DNA from: Pelagibius sp028280305
GTDB taxonomy: Bacteria > Pseudomonadota > Alphaproteobacteria > Kiloniellales > Kiloniellaceae
Strand: one strand, 5' to 3'
NCBI RefSeq assembly: GCF_965233615.1
Contig: NZ_OZ247495.1
DNA length: 64,000 nucleotides
Under the pieces are notes generated by a model. It was given only the letters and a program-made list of their open reading frames with translations. It was not told where the DNA came from and searched no databases. A program made the position numbers and the translations under genes. Shown one piece after another: positions 43,151-50,908 of this stretch (its first letter is position 1; each line of letters starts with the position of its first letter).

Positions 43151-43513
43151 TCAGGTGGCAGGGTCGTCGGCTTGCTCTTCATGAAAACGGTGCCGGACGC
43201 GCCGGTAGCGGACCAGCAGGATGATCACTGCGACCGGCAGCAGGGCGATCAGCAGGATTATCACCAGGCAACACAGCAGCAGCCAGAGGGGCGGGAACTC
43301 GGAAAGGGCCGTGGAGGTCAGGGCTTCGACACCCCAAAACACCCAGGAGGCGGCGAGAAAACCGCTCACGGTGAGAACCGCCAGCCCGCTGTAGAAGAAT
43401 CCGCCGGGATCTTCAAAGCGGATGAGGAGGTCGCCGGCGATCAGCCCGTAACCCGCCAGCATGCCGGCGCTGAGGACGACAATTTTTCGCAGAATTCTCT
43501 TGTGTTCGGGCAT
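43151..43513 (-). CDS. Small membrane protein of unknown function
   Basis: A 120-residue protein with three hydrophobic segments (IVVLSAGMLAGYGLIAGDLLI, YSGLAVLTVSGFLAASWVFWGVEAL, LWLLLCCLVIILLIALLPVAVIILL) and a basic C-terminus (RYRRVRHRFHEE). I use ATG 43513 (GGAGAG 11 bases upstream); earlier in-frame starts at 43537, 43546 and TTG 43579 are possible, the last overlapping the stop of the vWA gene. It follows the DUF1194 gene on the same strand. No family recognised. Confidence 0.65.
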   Translation of the reverse strand: MPEHKRILRKIVVLSAGMLAGYGLIAGDLLIRFEDPGGFFYSGLAVLTVSGFLAASWVFWGVEALTSTALSEFPPLWLLLCCLVIILLIALLPVAVIILLVRYRRVRHRFHEEQADDPAT

Positions 43514-43575
43514 GCGGCGTTGCGCTCTCCAGTTCATGGCTATCATGTCTGGGTCGGGCAGACCGCAGTCCCGGT

Positions 43576-44328
43576 TCAATTGGCCTGAGGCGTCTCCGGA
43601 AGGCTGGCGATTTCCAGGATCAGCTTGCGGATCAGGGCATCGAGGAACTCGTCCTCACTATCGACGGTGAGCGCGAACGCACCGGGGCCGCCGATGAGGT
43701 CGCGATAAAAGTGTTCGCTGAGCGGCATGCCGCCAGGCCCGGTCATGCCGCCGCTGCGGTAGTTCAGGGCCAGGGCGTTGATCACCATGCCGGCCTCGAC
43801 CGCCAGGCCGCGCGCAAGCTCCAAGGGCATGCCGCCGAACTGGCCGGCATCGCCGGAAACGTCGATCACCTTGCGGAAACCCTCGAAGTCGTTGCTCTCG
43901 ATCCACTGCTGACAGAATGCGATGGCGTTGCTGATGGAATTCCAGCCCGTCGCCTTGCGTGGGGCTGCCAACAAAGCCTCGGCAAAGTCAGCCGCCGGCT
44001 GCGGCCCGTCGATCAGGGTCCAGTCGACGATGGGGTGCAGGCTGGTGGGGCCGCCCCATTCCATCAGCGCCACGGCGATGCCGCCGTTAAAGCCGGAGGT
44101 CACGATGTCCACCACCTTGGCGTCGGTGAGGGCCTGGGCATAGGCCTGGCGCTGAAAGGCGAACTCGTCGTCCTCGATGGAGCCGGAGCCATCGACGGCC
44201 AGGCAAAGCTCCACATCGACGGCCCGGCGCTCGGGCGCTTGGGCAGGGGCGCTGCCGGGGAACAACAACAAGGCCGAGATCAGCAGGACGGTGGACCGGG
44301 CAAGCCGTCTTGTCCGGGCGTGAATCAT
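43576..44328 (-). CDS. Secreted DUF1194 protein with von Willebrand A domain
   Basis: A 250-residue protein with a signal peptide (STVLLISALLLFPGSAPAQA) and a vWA-like domain with a MIDAS motif in LCLAVDGSGSIEDDEF and RKVIDVSGDAGQFGG. This is the DUF1194 family common in Alphaproteobacteria, exported and of unknown role. It converges on the TadG-like vWA gene across the small membrane-protein gene. Confidence 0.88.
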   Translation of the reverse strand: MIHARTRRLARSTVLLISALLLFPGSAPAQAPERRAVDVELCLAVDGSGSIEDDEFAFQRQAYAQALTDAKVVDIVTSGFNGGIAVALMEWGGPTSLHPIVDWTLIDGPQPAADFAEALLAAPRKATGWNSISNAIAFCQQWIESNDFEGFRKVIDVSGDAGQFGGMPLELARGLAVEAGMVINALALNYRSGGMTGPGGMPLSEHFYRDLIGGPGAFALTVDSEDEFLDALIRKLILEIASLPETPQAN

Positions 44329-44541
44329 CTTGGCGGTTTCCTTTGCGGCGGTGGGCGGCGTCCGGCCGCTGGCCTTGGCAGGCTCACTTATGGCGGCGCA
44401 ATGGAAAATCTAGAGCGCTGGCCACAGAGATCCAACAGCCTGCTGGACAGGCTCATGGGGTGAGCCCGCCATCCTGGCGGTCCTCGGGTTAAGTGTATGC
44501 AATTCATGAGGGTTTTGCCCAACCAGAGCAGGATCTACGGC

Positions 44542-45186
44542 ATGGGCCTATCAACTTTTTCTGTCAGACTCTGCAGCGCGCAGGCGGTCTTGCTTTTGGC
44601 TCTCACAGGAATCGTCGCCGGCTGCGCGGAACTGGACCGGCTCACCAAGCCGGGTGTGGAGGGGCTCTTGCTCGCACCCGACTTCACCAGCGCGGCGCTG
44701 ACCGACGGTGGGCTCGGCGCTGCCCGCGTCGGCGCGAGTTTGAAAGGCGACGCGGTCGACCCTGAGGTCCTGGAGACCTTGCTGACAACGGCAATCCGCA
44801 GCAAGCGTCCGGACGTTCCCCTTGGCGCGCGGGGGCGTTATCAGGTGACGGCGCGGGTGATTGCCGATGACGTCAGCAAACGCGGTGACGACATCGAAGG
44901 AACCATCTATCGCTGGGCCAAGCGCCGTGTGAAGGTCAACTATGCGGTGGTTGATGGCGCAACGCAAAGGCAGGTCTGGGGCGGCGTTATAGAAACCGAG
45001 AACGAAACGCTGGCGACCTACGAGAAAGAGAAGAAAAAGAAGTCCAGCGAACGGATCGTTGACGAGATCATCCAGGCGATCACCGAGACGGAGCCCTATC
45101 CCTATCCCGATCCGCCGTTCTTCAGCGATGTAGTGAAACAGAACTTTGAAGGTTTCGCGCTGAACCTGCCGTATCAGTCGGGATAG
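44542..45186 (+). CDS. Predicted lipoprotein of unknown function
   Basis: A 214-residue protein. I start at ATG 44542 (AGGA 8 bases upstream), which leaves a 27-residue signal ending in lipobox IVAGC; in-frame ATGs at 44497 and 44506 would lengthen it. The mature part has a beta-rich middle (RYQVTARVIADDVSKRGDDIEGTIYRWAKRRVKVNYAVVDGATQRQVWGGVIETENET) and a Lys-rich helix (EKEKKKKSSERIVDEIIQAITE). It looks like an outer-membrane-anchored periplasmic protein; no family recognised. Confidence 0.75.
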   Translation: MGLSTFSVRLCSAQAVLLLALTGIVAGCAELDRLTKPGVEGLLLAPDFTSAALTDGGLGAARVGASLKGDAVDPEVLETLLTTAIRSKRPDVPLGARGRYQVTARVIADDVSKRGDDIEGTIYRWAKRRVKVNYAVVDGATQRQVWGGVIETENETLATYEKEKKKKSSERIVDEIIQAITETEPYPYPDPPFFSDVVKQNFEGFALNLPYQSG

Positions 45187-45205
45187 CTGGTCGTGGCAGG
45201 AGGGA

Positions 45206-45622
45206 TCAGGCCACCTTGAATGCGCCTTTCAGCAGATCGAGACGCTCCTGCAATGGCCCGGACTCATAAGGCCGCGCCGGGACCTTGCCCCAGATCGGAC
45301 CCGGCCAGGCCGGGTCGTCGGCGAAGCGGGCGATGATGTGGACGTGGAGCTGCGGCACCATGTTGCCAAGCGCGGCAACGTTGATTTTGACCGGCTTGAA
45401 GCTAGATTGAAGGGCGCGGGAAGCGCGGCTGATCTCGCCGGTGAACTGCGGTATGTCGTCCTCTCCGACATCGTGGAAATCACGCAATCCAGCACGGCGG
45501 GGCACCAGGATCAGCCAGGGATAGGTGGCATCGTTCATCAGCAGCACATGACAGAGCGGCCAATCGTCCAGGGTGATACAATCCGCCGCGAGGCCTTCGT
45601 GCAGAACAAAATCGTCCGTCAT
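45206..45622 (-). CDS. HIT-family protein
   Basis: A 138-residue histidine-triad nucleotide-binding protein. The motif is QLHVHIIARF (HxHxx with the final position occupied by A-R rather than His), after KINVAALGNMVPQ. HIT proteins hydrolyse or transfer nucleotidyl groups. The modified third position is common in this bacterial subgroup. It is divergent from the exonuclease gene with a 23-base gap. Confidence 0.88.
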   Translation of the reverse strand: MTDDFVLHEGLAADCITLDDWPLCHVLLMNDATYPWLILVPRRAGLRDFHDVGEDDIPQFTGEISRASRALQSSFKPVKINVAALGNMVPQLHVHIIARFADDPAWPGPIWGKVPARPYESGPLQERLDLLKGAFKVA

Positions 45623-45645
45623 CGGGTAAAGTCGCTCCTGAAAAC

Positions 45646-46689
45646 ATGACCATAAAACCTGAATCCTGGCTCAAGGTAACCGAGCGCGGGCTCTATTGCG
45701 AGCCGGGGGGCTTTTATGTCGACCCGCACCGGCCGGTGGAGTGCGCCGTGGTGACTCACGGTCACGCCGACCATGCCCGGCCCGGGAACCGCGCCGTGCT
45801 GGCGACGCCGGAAACCCTGGCAATCATGCAAAGGCGTTACGGGGAGCAGGCGGGCGATGACCTGGAGCCCCTGACCTATGGCGAGGTCCGCGACATCGGC
45901 GGGGTGAAACTCTCCTTTCTGCCCGCAGGCCATGTGCTGGGCAGCGCCCAGGCGGTGCTGGAATGGAAAGGCTGCCGCATCATCGTCTCCGGCGACTACA
46001 AGCGCCGGCCTGACCCGACCTGCACGCTTTTCGATCCGATGCCCTGTGATGTCTTTATCACCGAGGCGACTTTCGGTCTGCCGGTCTTTCGCCATCCGCC
46101 GGACGAAGGCGAAATCGCCAAGTTGTTGACAGCGCAACGGCAGTTCCCGGAACGGGCGATTCTGGTGGGTGCCTACAGCCTCGGCAAGGCGCAGCGGGTG
46201 ATCGCGCTGCTGCGCCAAGCGGGCTACGACCGGCCGCTCTACATTCATGGCGCGCTGCAAGGGCTCTGCGATCTTTACCGCGACCTCGGCGTCGATCTTG
46301 GGGAACTCCGGCACGTCGGCGATAGGCCCAAGGCCGAACTTGCAGGGGAGATCGTGCTGGCCCCGCCTTCCGCGCTCGCGGACCGCTGGTCGCGGCGTCT
46401 GCCGGACCCCTTGACCGCCATGGCCTCCGGCTGGATGCGGGTGCGGGCGCGGGCCAAACAGCGCGGTGCGGAGCTGCCGCTCATTCTCTCCGACCATGCC
46501 GATTGGGACGAACTTGTACAGACCCTGGAAGACGTCGGCGCGCCGGAGGTCTGGGTCACCCACGGCAATGAGGAAGCCCTCGTCCACTACGCCACGGGCA
46601 GGGGGATCCGCGCCCGGGCGCTGGCCCTGATCGGCCGCGGTGAGGAGGAACAGGAAGAGGCGACGACACCGCAGGAGGCCAAGGCATGA
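45646..46689 (+). CDS. Ligase-associated DNA exonuclease (MBL/beta-CASP)
   Basis: A 347-residue metallo-beta-lactamase nuclease. The metal motif is VVTHGHADHARPGN, followed by SFLPAGHVLGSAQAVLEWKGCRIIVSGDYKRRPD and a late WVTHGNEEALV. It is coupled to the ligase by a 4-base overlap (46686-46689) and belongs with PdeM and the DEXH helicase elsewhere in the window. Role: end processing in damage repair, by family. Confidence 0.93.
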   Translation: MTIKPESWLKVTERGLYCEPGGFYVDPHRPVECAVVTHGHADHARPGNRAVLATPETLAIMQRRYGEQAGDDLEPLTYGEVRDIGGVKLSFLPAGHVLGSAQAVLEWKGCRIIVSGDYKRRPDPTCTLFDPMPCDVFITEATFGLPVFRHPPDEGEIAKLLTAQRQFPERAILVGAYSLGKAQRVIALLRQAGYDRPLYIHGALQGLCDLYRDLGVDLGELRHVGDRPKAELAGEIVLAPPSALADRWSRRLPDPLTAMASGWMRVRARAKQRGAELPLILSDHADWDELVQTLEDVGAPEVWVTHGNEEALVHYATGRGIRARALALIGRGEEEQEEATTPQEAKA

Positions 46690-48269
46690 AGGCCTTCGCC
46701 GAGCTTCTCGATCGCCTCTCTTACACCGCCGGGCGCAACGCCAAGCTGACCCTGATGGCCGATTACTTCCGTGCGGCGCCGGACCCGGACCGTGGCTATG
46801 CCCTGGCGGCGCTGACCGGGCGGCTAGATTTTGCATCCGCCAAGCCGGCGATGATCCGCGGTCTGGTCGAACAGCGCGTCGATCCGGTTCTCTACGGCTG
46901 GTCCTACGACTTCGTCGGCGACATGGCCGAGACCGTCGCCCTCATCTGGCCGGAACGGCCGGGCGCCAACCGTTCGCCGGAACTGGCCGAGGTGGTGGAG
47001 CGCCTTTCGACCGCCAGCCGTTCGGACTCGCCCAGGCTGGTCGAAGGCTGGCTCGACGCGCTGGATGCCAACGGGCGCTGGGCATTCCTGAAACTGATCA
47101 CCGGGGGGCTGCGCGTCGGCGTCTCGGCGCGTTTGGCCAAGACCGCACTGGCGCAACTCGGGAACGGGAGCCTGGAGGAGATCGAGGAGATCTGGCACGG
47201 CGTGACGCCGCCCTTCACCGAGGTCTTTGCCTGGTTGGAGGGCAGGGCGGAGGCGCCTGATATCGATCTGCGCCGCGCCTTCCGCCCGCTCATGCTGGCC
47301 AACCCCCTCGACGATACAGAACTTGAGAAATTCGATCCGGCGGCCTATCGCGCGGAGTGGAAGTGGGACGGCATCCGGGTGCAGTTGGCCGCCGGTGGTG
47401 GCGAGGCACGGCTCTTCTCCCGTTCCGGCGATGAGATCACCGGCGCTTTCCCGGATCTGATGGAGAAAGCCGATTTCGATGCGGTTCTGGACGGCGAACT
47501 GCTGGTCGCGCGGGATGGGGAAATCGCGACCTTCAACGACCTTCAGCAGCGCCTCAACCGCAAGCGGGTAACGGCAAAGATGCTGCAGGAGTTCCCGGCC
47601 CATCTCAGGGTCTACGATATTCTCTTCGACGGTGACGAGGATTTACGGAGCCGCGGTTTCGACGCGCGCCGGCGGTGTTTGGAGGCCTGGCATGCGGCAG
47701 TGCAGCCGGCCCGGATCGATCTCTCGCCGTTGCTCGACTTCGAAAGCTGGGATGACCTGACGGCCTTGCGCGGGACGGCGCGGGAGCGTTCCATCGAAGG
47801 GCTGATGCTGAAGCTGGGGGACAGCCCCTATGTTGCCGGGCGGCCCAAGGGACCCTGGTTCAAGTGGAAGCGCGATGCGCTGACCCTGGATACCGTCCTG
47901 ATGTATGCCCAGCGTGGCCACGGCAAGCGCTCCTCCCTCTATTCCGACTACACTTTCGGTGCTTGGCGGACAGGGGCGGAGGGTGCGCCGGAGCTGGTGC
48001 CCGTTGGCAAGGCCTACTCCGGCTTCACCGACGAGGAACTGCTGCGGCTCGACAAATGGGTGCGGGCCAACACCACCGAACGCTTCGGTCCGGTCAGGGC
48101 AGTGAAACCCGGCGTCGTGCTGGAGGTCGCCTTTGATGCCGTGCATCGCTCCAAGCGCCACAAGTCCGGGGTCGCCATGCGCTTTCCCCGCATCCACCGC
48201 ATCCGCTGGGACAAGCCGGTCGAGGAAGCGGATGTCCTGCCGACGCTGGAGAAGTTGATCGAAGGGTAG
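46686..48269 (+). CDS. ATP-dependent DNA ligase (ligase-associated repair set)
   Basis: A 527-residue ATP-dependent ligase. The adenylated Lys is in motif I EWKWDGIRVQ (about residue 225), motif III is VLDGELLV, motif IV IEGLMLKLG, motif V GPWFKWKRDALTLD. An N-terminal DNA-binding domain of about 200 residues and an OB fold after the core are as expected. This is the group annotated as cisplatin damage response ligase. A palindromic repeat starts 2 bases after the stop. Confidence 0.94.
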   Translation: MKAFAELLDRLSYTAGRNAKLTLMADYFRAAPDPDRGYALAALTGRLDFASAKPAMIRGLVEQRVDPVLYGWSYDFVGDMAETVALIWPERPGANRSPELAEVVERLSTASRSDSPRLVEGWLDALDANGRWAFLKLITGGLRVGVSARLAKTALAQLGNGSLEEIEEIWHGVTPPFTEVFAWLEGRAEAPDIDLRRAFRPLMLANPLDDTELEKFDPAAYRAEWKWDGIRVQLAAGGGEARLFSRSGDEITGAFPDLMEKADFDAVLDGELLVARDGEIATFNDLQQRLNRKRVTAKMLQEFPAHLRVYDILFDGDEDLRSRGFDARRRCLEAWHAAVQPARIDLSPLLDFESWDDLTALRGTARERSIEGLMLKLGDSPYVAGRPKGPWFKWKRDALTLDTVLMYAQRGHGKRSSLYSDYTFGAWRTGAEGAPELVPVGKAYSGFTDEELLRLDKWVRANTTERFGPVRAVKPGVVLEVAFDAVHRSKRHKSGVAMRFPRIHRIRWDKPVEEADVLPTLEKLIEG

Positions 48270-48270
48270 T

Positions 48271-48325
48271 CTCCCTCTCCCCTCGTGGGAGAGGGAGGGA
48301 CCCGCGTCAGCCGGAGGGCGAGGGC
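48271..48325. repeat. Palindromic CTCTCCC/GGGAGAGG intergenic repeat
   Basis: CCCTCTCCCCTCGTGGGAG core forming a 7-base stem, then GGAGGGACCCGCGTCAGCCGG and GAGGGCGAGGG. It is one of five similar units in the window and may also act as a terminator for the ligase gene. Confidence 0.75.
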
Positions 48326-48470
48326 GGTCTCAACCAAAGCGCTGGGCTTGGCTCACTCTGTGTCAAAATTTGGCGCAGTCCGAGGTTGTTTTATGCAATA
48401 AGAAAATCTGTTGTAAGTTGCTGGTGGGGATCGAGAGCAAGAGATGGCGTTCGTGGATTGGGGAGATCCG

Positions 48471-49160
48471 ATGCGTCGCTTGAAACGTGTTCTTAAAAGA
48501 CTTCTTGGACGAACCCAGGATGAGCAGCCCTGGGGTGAGCGGGACAGCCTCTGGTACGACCGTGCCTTTGAGCAGAACCAGCATTGGCGCGAGCACTACA
48601 CCAAGTCGAGCTACTATTTTCTCTGGACGGTCATAGCGGACCGCCTGGTTCGGCGGGGTGTCGGCTCCATATTGGATATTGGTTGCGGCAGTGGACAGTT
48701 GGCGCAGCTGTTGAGCGACAAGGGTATCAGACAGTACTGCGGTCTTGACTTCAGCGAGAAGCGCATCGCCCAGGCTCGTCTCGTCTGTCCCGACTTTGAG
48801 TTCCGCAACGAAGATGCCTTTAAGAGCGATGCCTTCGATGTTTGCGACTACGATTGTCTGTTGACGACCGAGTTTCTGGAACACGTCGAGAGCGACATAG
48901 AGGCGATCCGCCGTGTGAAGCCCGGGGTGTATTTTATCGGGACAGTGCCCAATTTCCCCTGGAAATCCCATGTGCGTCACTTCGCTGATGCCGACGCGGT
49001 GCAAGACCGCTATGGGGATTTGTTCACCGACTTCAGCGTCGACTTCTTCTACGGCAATGACCGGGGGAAGACCTTTTTCCTGCTCGAAGGTATTGTGCGC
49101 CCGGCGGCCGAAAACGCAGTGCGTGAAACCTCGGCAGAGCCGATCCGTCTCGTCACCTGA
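48471..49160 (+). CDS. Class I SAM-dependent methyltransferase
   Basis: A 229-residue protein from ATG 48471 (GGGGAG 5 bases upstream; an ATG at 48444 is possible). The SAM motif is ILDIGCGSGQLAQLL, with YCGLDFSEKRIAQARL and DYDCLLTTEFLEHVESD next. A basic N-terminus (MRRLKRVLKRLLGR) precedes it. Acceptor unknown. It sits between the ligase gene and an IS481 element, with neighbours unrelated to it, so it may be an acquired gene. Confidence 0.85.
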   Translation: MRRLKRVLKRLLGRTQDEQPWGERDSLWYDRAFEQNQHWREHYTKSSYYFLWTVIADRLVRRGVGSILDIGCGSGQLAQLLSDKGIRQYCGLDFSEKRIAQARLVCPDFEFRNEDAFKSDAFDVCDYDCLLTTEFLEHVESDIEAIRRVKPGVYFIGTVPNFPWKSHVRHFADADAVQDRYGDLFTDFSVDFFYGNDRGKTFFLLEGIVRPAAENAVRETSAEPIRLVT

Positions 49161-49197
49161 CGCGGCTCTTTTCTTTCCGGCCCTTCTGTCTGGGTGC

Positions 49198-49203
49198 TCT
49201 AGG
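49198..49203. repeat. Left target-site duplication of the IS481 element
   Basis: TCTAGG directly before the left end of the element, repeated at 50230-50235 after the right end. Confidence 0.9.
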
Positions 49204-50229
49204 TGTGAGCTTTCAACAGGTTGTCCACTCGGCCCCGACCGAGGAAGCTGAAGTTGCTGAAGCTTTAGCGAACCCGGAGGGACCGAATGGACATCCACAA
49301 GAATGCCCGTCTGACACCGCATAGTCGAGGCGAGCTGGTACGCCGGGTGCTGTTCGACGGGCAGAGCTCAAAGGCCGTGGCCGTCGCCCTCGGGGTCTGC
49401 GAGCGAACCGTCCGCAAATGGCTCAAACGCTATAACGACGAGGGGCTGGCAGGCCTGGCGGACCGTTCGTCCCGGCCGTACCGCCTGCACCAGCCGACGC
49501 CACCGGCCAAGCTCCAGCGCATCGAGACCTTGCGCCGACGACGCTGGACCGGTCAGCAGATCGCCGCCGAGGTCGGCGTGTCGCCAGCCACGGTCAGCCG
49601 CGTCCTGAGACGCCTGGGGCTCAACAGGCTGAGTGCCCTGGAGCCGGCCGAGCCGGTGCGACGCTATCAGCGAGAGCGTCCCGGCGAACTGATCCACATC
49701 GACATTAAGAAGCTCGGCAAGAAGCTCGGCCGGTTCTCCAGGACCGGACACCGCATCACCGGCGATCGCAGCGGGCAGAGCCGAACCCGCGGCATCGGCT
49801 GGGAGTTCGTCCACGTCTGCATCGACGACAGGTCCCGCCTCGCCTTCAGCCAGATCTTGCCAGACGAACGAAAACACAGCGCCGTCGCCTACTACAAAAG
49901 CCTCGGCGTCATCGTCGAGAGGGTCATGACCGATAACGGCTCCTGCTATCGCTCCAAGGACTTCGCAAAGGCCTGCAAAATCCTCGGCCTTAGACATATC
50001 CGCACAAAACCCTTCACCCCCAAGACCAACGGCAAGGCCGAGAGGTTCATCCAAATCGCACTCAGGGAATGGGCCTATGCCAGGGCCTACCAGACTTCCG
50101 AACAGCGCGCCCAGGAACTGCCACTATGGCTCCACCGCTACAACTGGCACCGACCCCATGGTAGCCTCAATGCCAAGACACCAATCAGCCAAATCGGCAT
50201 AGCCAAGGACAACCTGTTGAGGCTCCACA
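49204..50229 (+). mobile_element. IS481-family insertion sequence
   Basis: A 1026-base element. Ends begin TGTG and share an inner 14-base block TCAACAGGTTGTCC (left at 49213-49226; right in reverse orientation near 50207-50220). The 6-base duplication TCTAGG flanks it exactly and contains the CTAG core favoured by IS481 elements. It holds one intact transposase frame that ends outside the element, in the duplication. It looks recent and complete. Confidence 0.92.
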
Positions 50230-50234
50230 TCTAG
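49287..50234 (+). CDS. IS481-family transposase
   Basis: A 315-residue DDE transposase behind GGAGGG. N-terminal helix-turn-helix units (SSKAVAVALGVCERTVRKWLKRY and TGQQIAAEVGVSPATVSRVLRRLGL) precede the rve-type core with acidic residues in ELIHIDIKKLG, VMTDNGSCYRS and NGKAERFI. The element ends at 50229, so the last Ile codon and the TAG stop (50232-50234) are taken from the target duplication. Frame intact, likely functional. Confidence 0.94.
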   Translation: MDIHKNARLTPHSRGELVRRVLFDGQSSKAVAVALGVCERTVRKWLKRYNDEGLAGLADRSSRPYRLHQPTPPAKLQRIETLRRRRWTGQQIAAEVGVSPATVSRVLRRLGLNRLSALEPAEPVRRYQRERPGELIHIDIKKLGKKLGRFSRTGHRITGDRSGQSRTRGIGWEFVHVCIDDRSRLAFSQILPDERKHSAVAYYKSLGVIVERVMTDNGSCYRSKDFAKACKILGLRHIRTKPFTPKTNGKAERFIQIALREWAYARAYQTSEQRAQELPLWLHRYNWHRPHGSLNAKTPISQIGIAKDNLLRLHI

Positions 50235-50235
50235 G
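50230..50235. repeat. Right target-site duplication of the IS481 element
   Basis: TCTAGG, copy of 49198-49203. Its CTAG provides the stop codon of the transposase on one strand and of the RidA gene on the other. Confidence 0.9.
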
Positions 50236-50653
50236 TCTTCGGCCGCTTGAAGCGCTTGTGCGGGATCAGGGCGATGGGGACGATCTCGACCAGCAGTTCC
50301 GGAATCACCAGACCGGGCACCTGGATGAGAATGCTGGCCGGCGCGGTTGGCGTCTTGAAGTATTGGCCGCGTACCTCCTGGATCGCCGGCAGGTCGTCGC
50401 GCGCCAGGAAGTAGATGGTCATCGAGACGATGTCGTCGAGCGTGCCCCCGGCAGCCTCCAGAATCACCTGCGTGTTTTCGATGGCCTTGTGCATCTGCGC
50501 CGCGCAGTCGCCGGGGCCGACGACCTTGCTCTCGGCGTCCCAGGCGACCTGTCCGGTGATGTAGAGCGTGACCCCTTCGCCGGCGATCACGCCCTGCGAA
50601 AAGGCGCGCCCGTTCGGCCCCCAGATTCCCGGGGGGTTGTAGCCATAAGCCAT
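50231..50653 (-). CDS. RidA/YjgF-family protein
   Basis: A 140-residue protein starting at ATG 50653 (GGGAG upstream); the frame is open to 50785 without a better start. Typical features are GVIAGEGVTLYITGQVAWDAESKVVGPGDCAAQMHKAIENTQVILEAAGGTLDDIVSMTIYF and the C-terminal VEIVPIALIPH. RidA proteins hydrolyse reactive enamine/imine intermediates; this resembles the broader YjgF branch and its substrate is unknown. Its TAG stop lies in the IS481 target site, so the insertion left the gene whole. Confidence 0.88.
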   Translation of the reverse strand: MAYGYNPPGIWGPNGRAFSQGVIAGEGVTLYITGQVAWDAESKVVGPGDCAAQMHKAIENTQVILEAAGGTLDDIVSMTIYFLARDDLPAIQEVRGQYFKTPTAPASILIQVPGLVIPELLVEIVPIALIPHKRFKRPKT

Positions 50654-50908
50654 TTCAGACTCCCAAATTTTGGTGGCCGCCTCGGCGGGCGGCGCGGGTG
50701 CGGTGTTGCTGCGGCGGGTGGATAGTACCAGCAACTCTACGGCTCTGACGATAGCCGCAACGTCCTGCCGGAATACGCCGATCATCGCTTGAACCTGCGG
50801 CTCACCCTGTGCGACACACCGCCAATGGATCCAAGCGGATCGTGCGCGACCGCAGAAGCCGTCCCGGCTCCTGGTGTCGCGGCCGCAATTTCAATCAGGG
50901 AATGAAGA

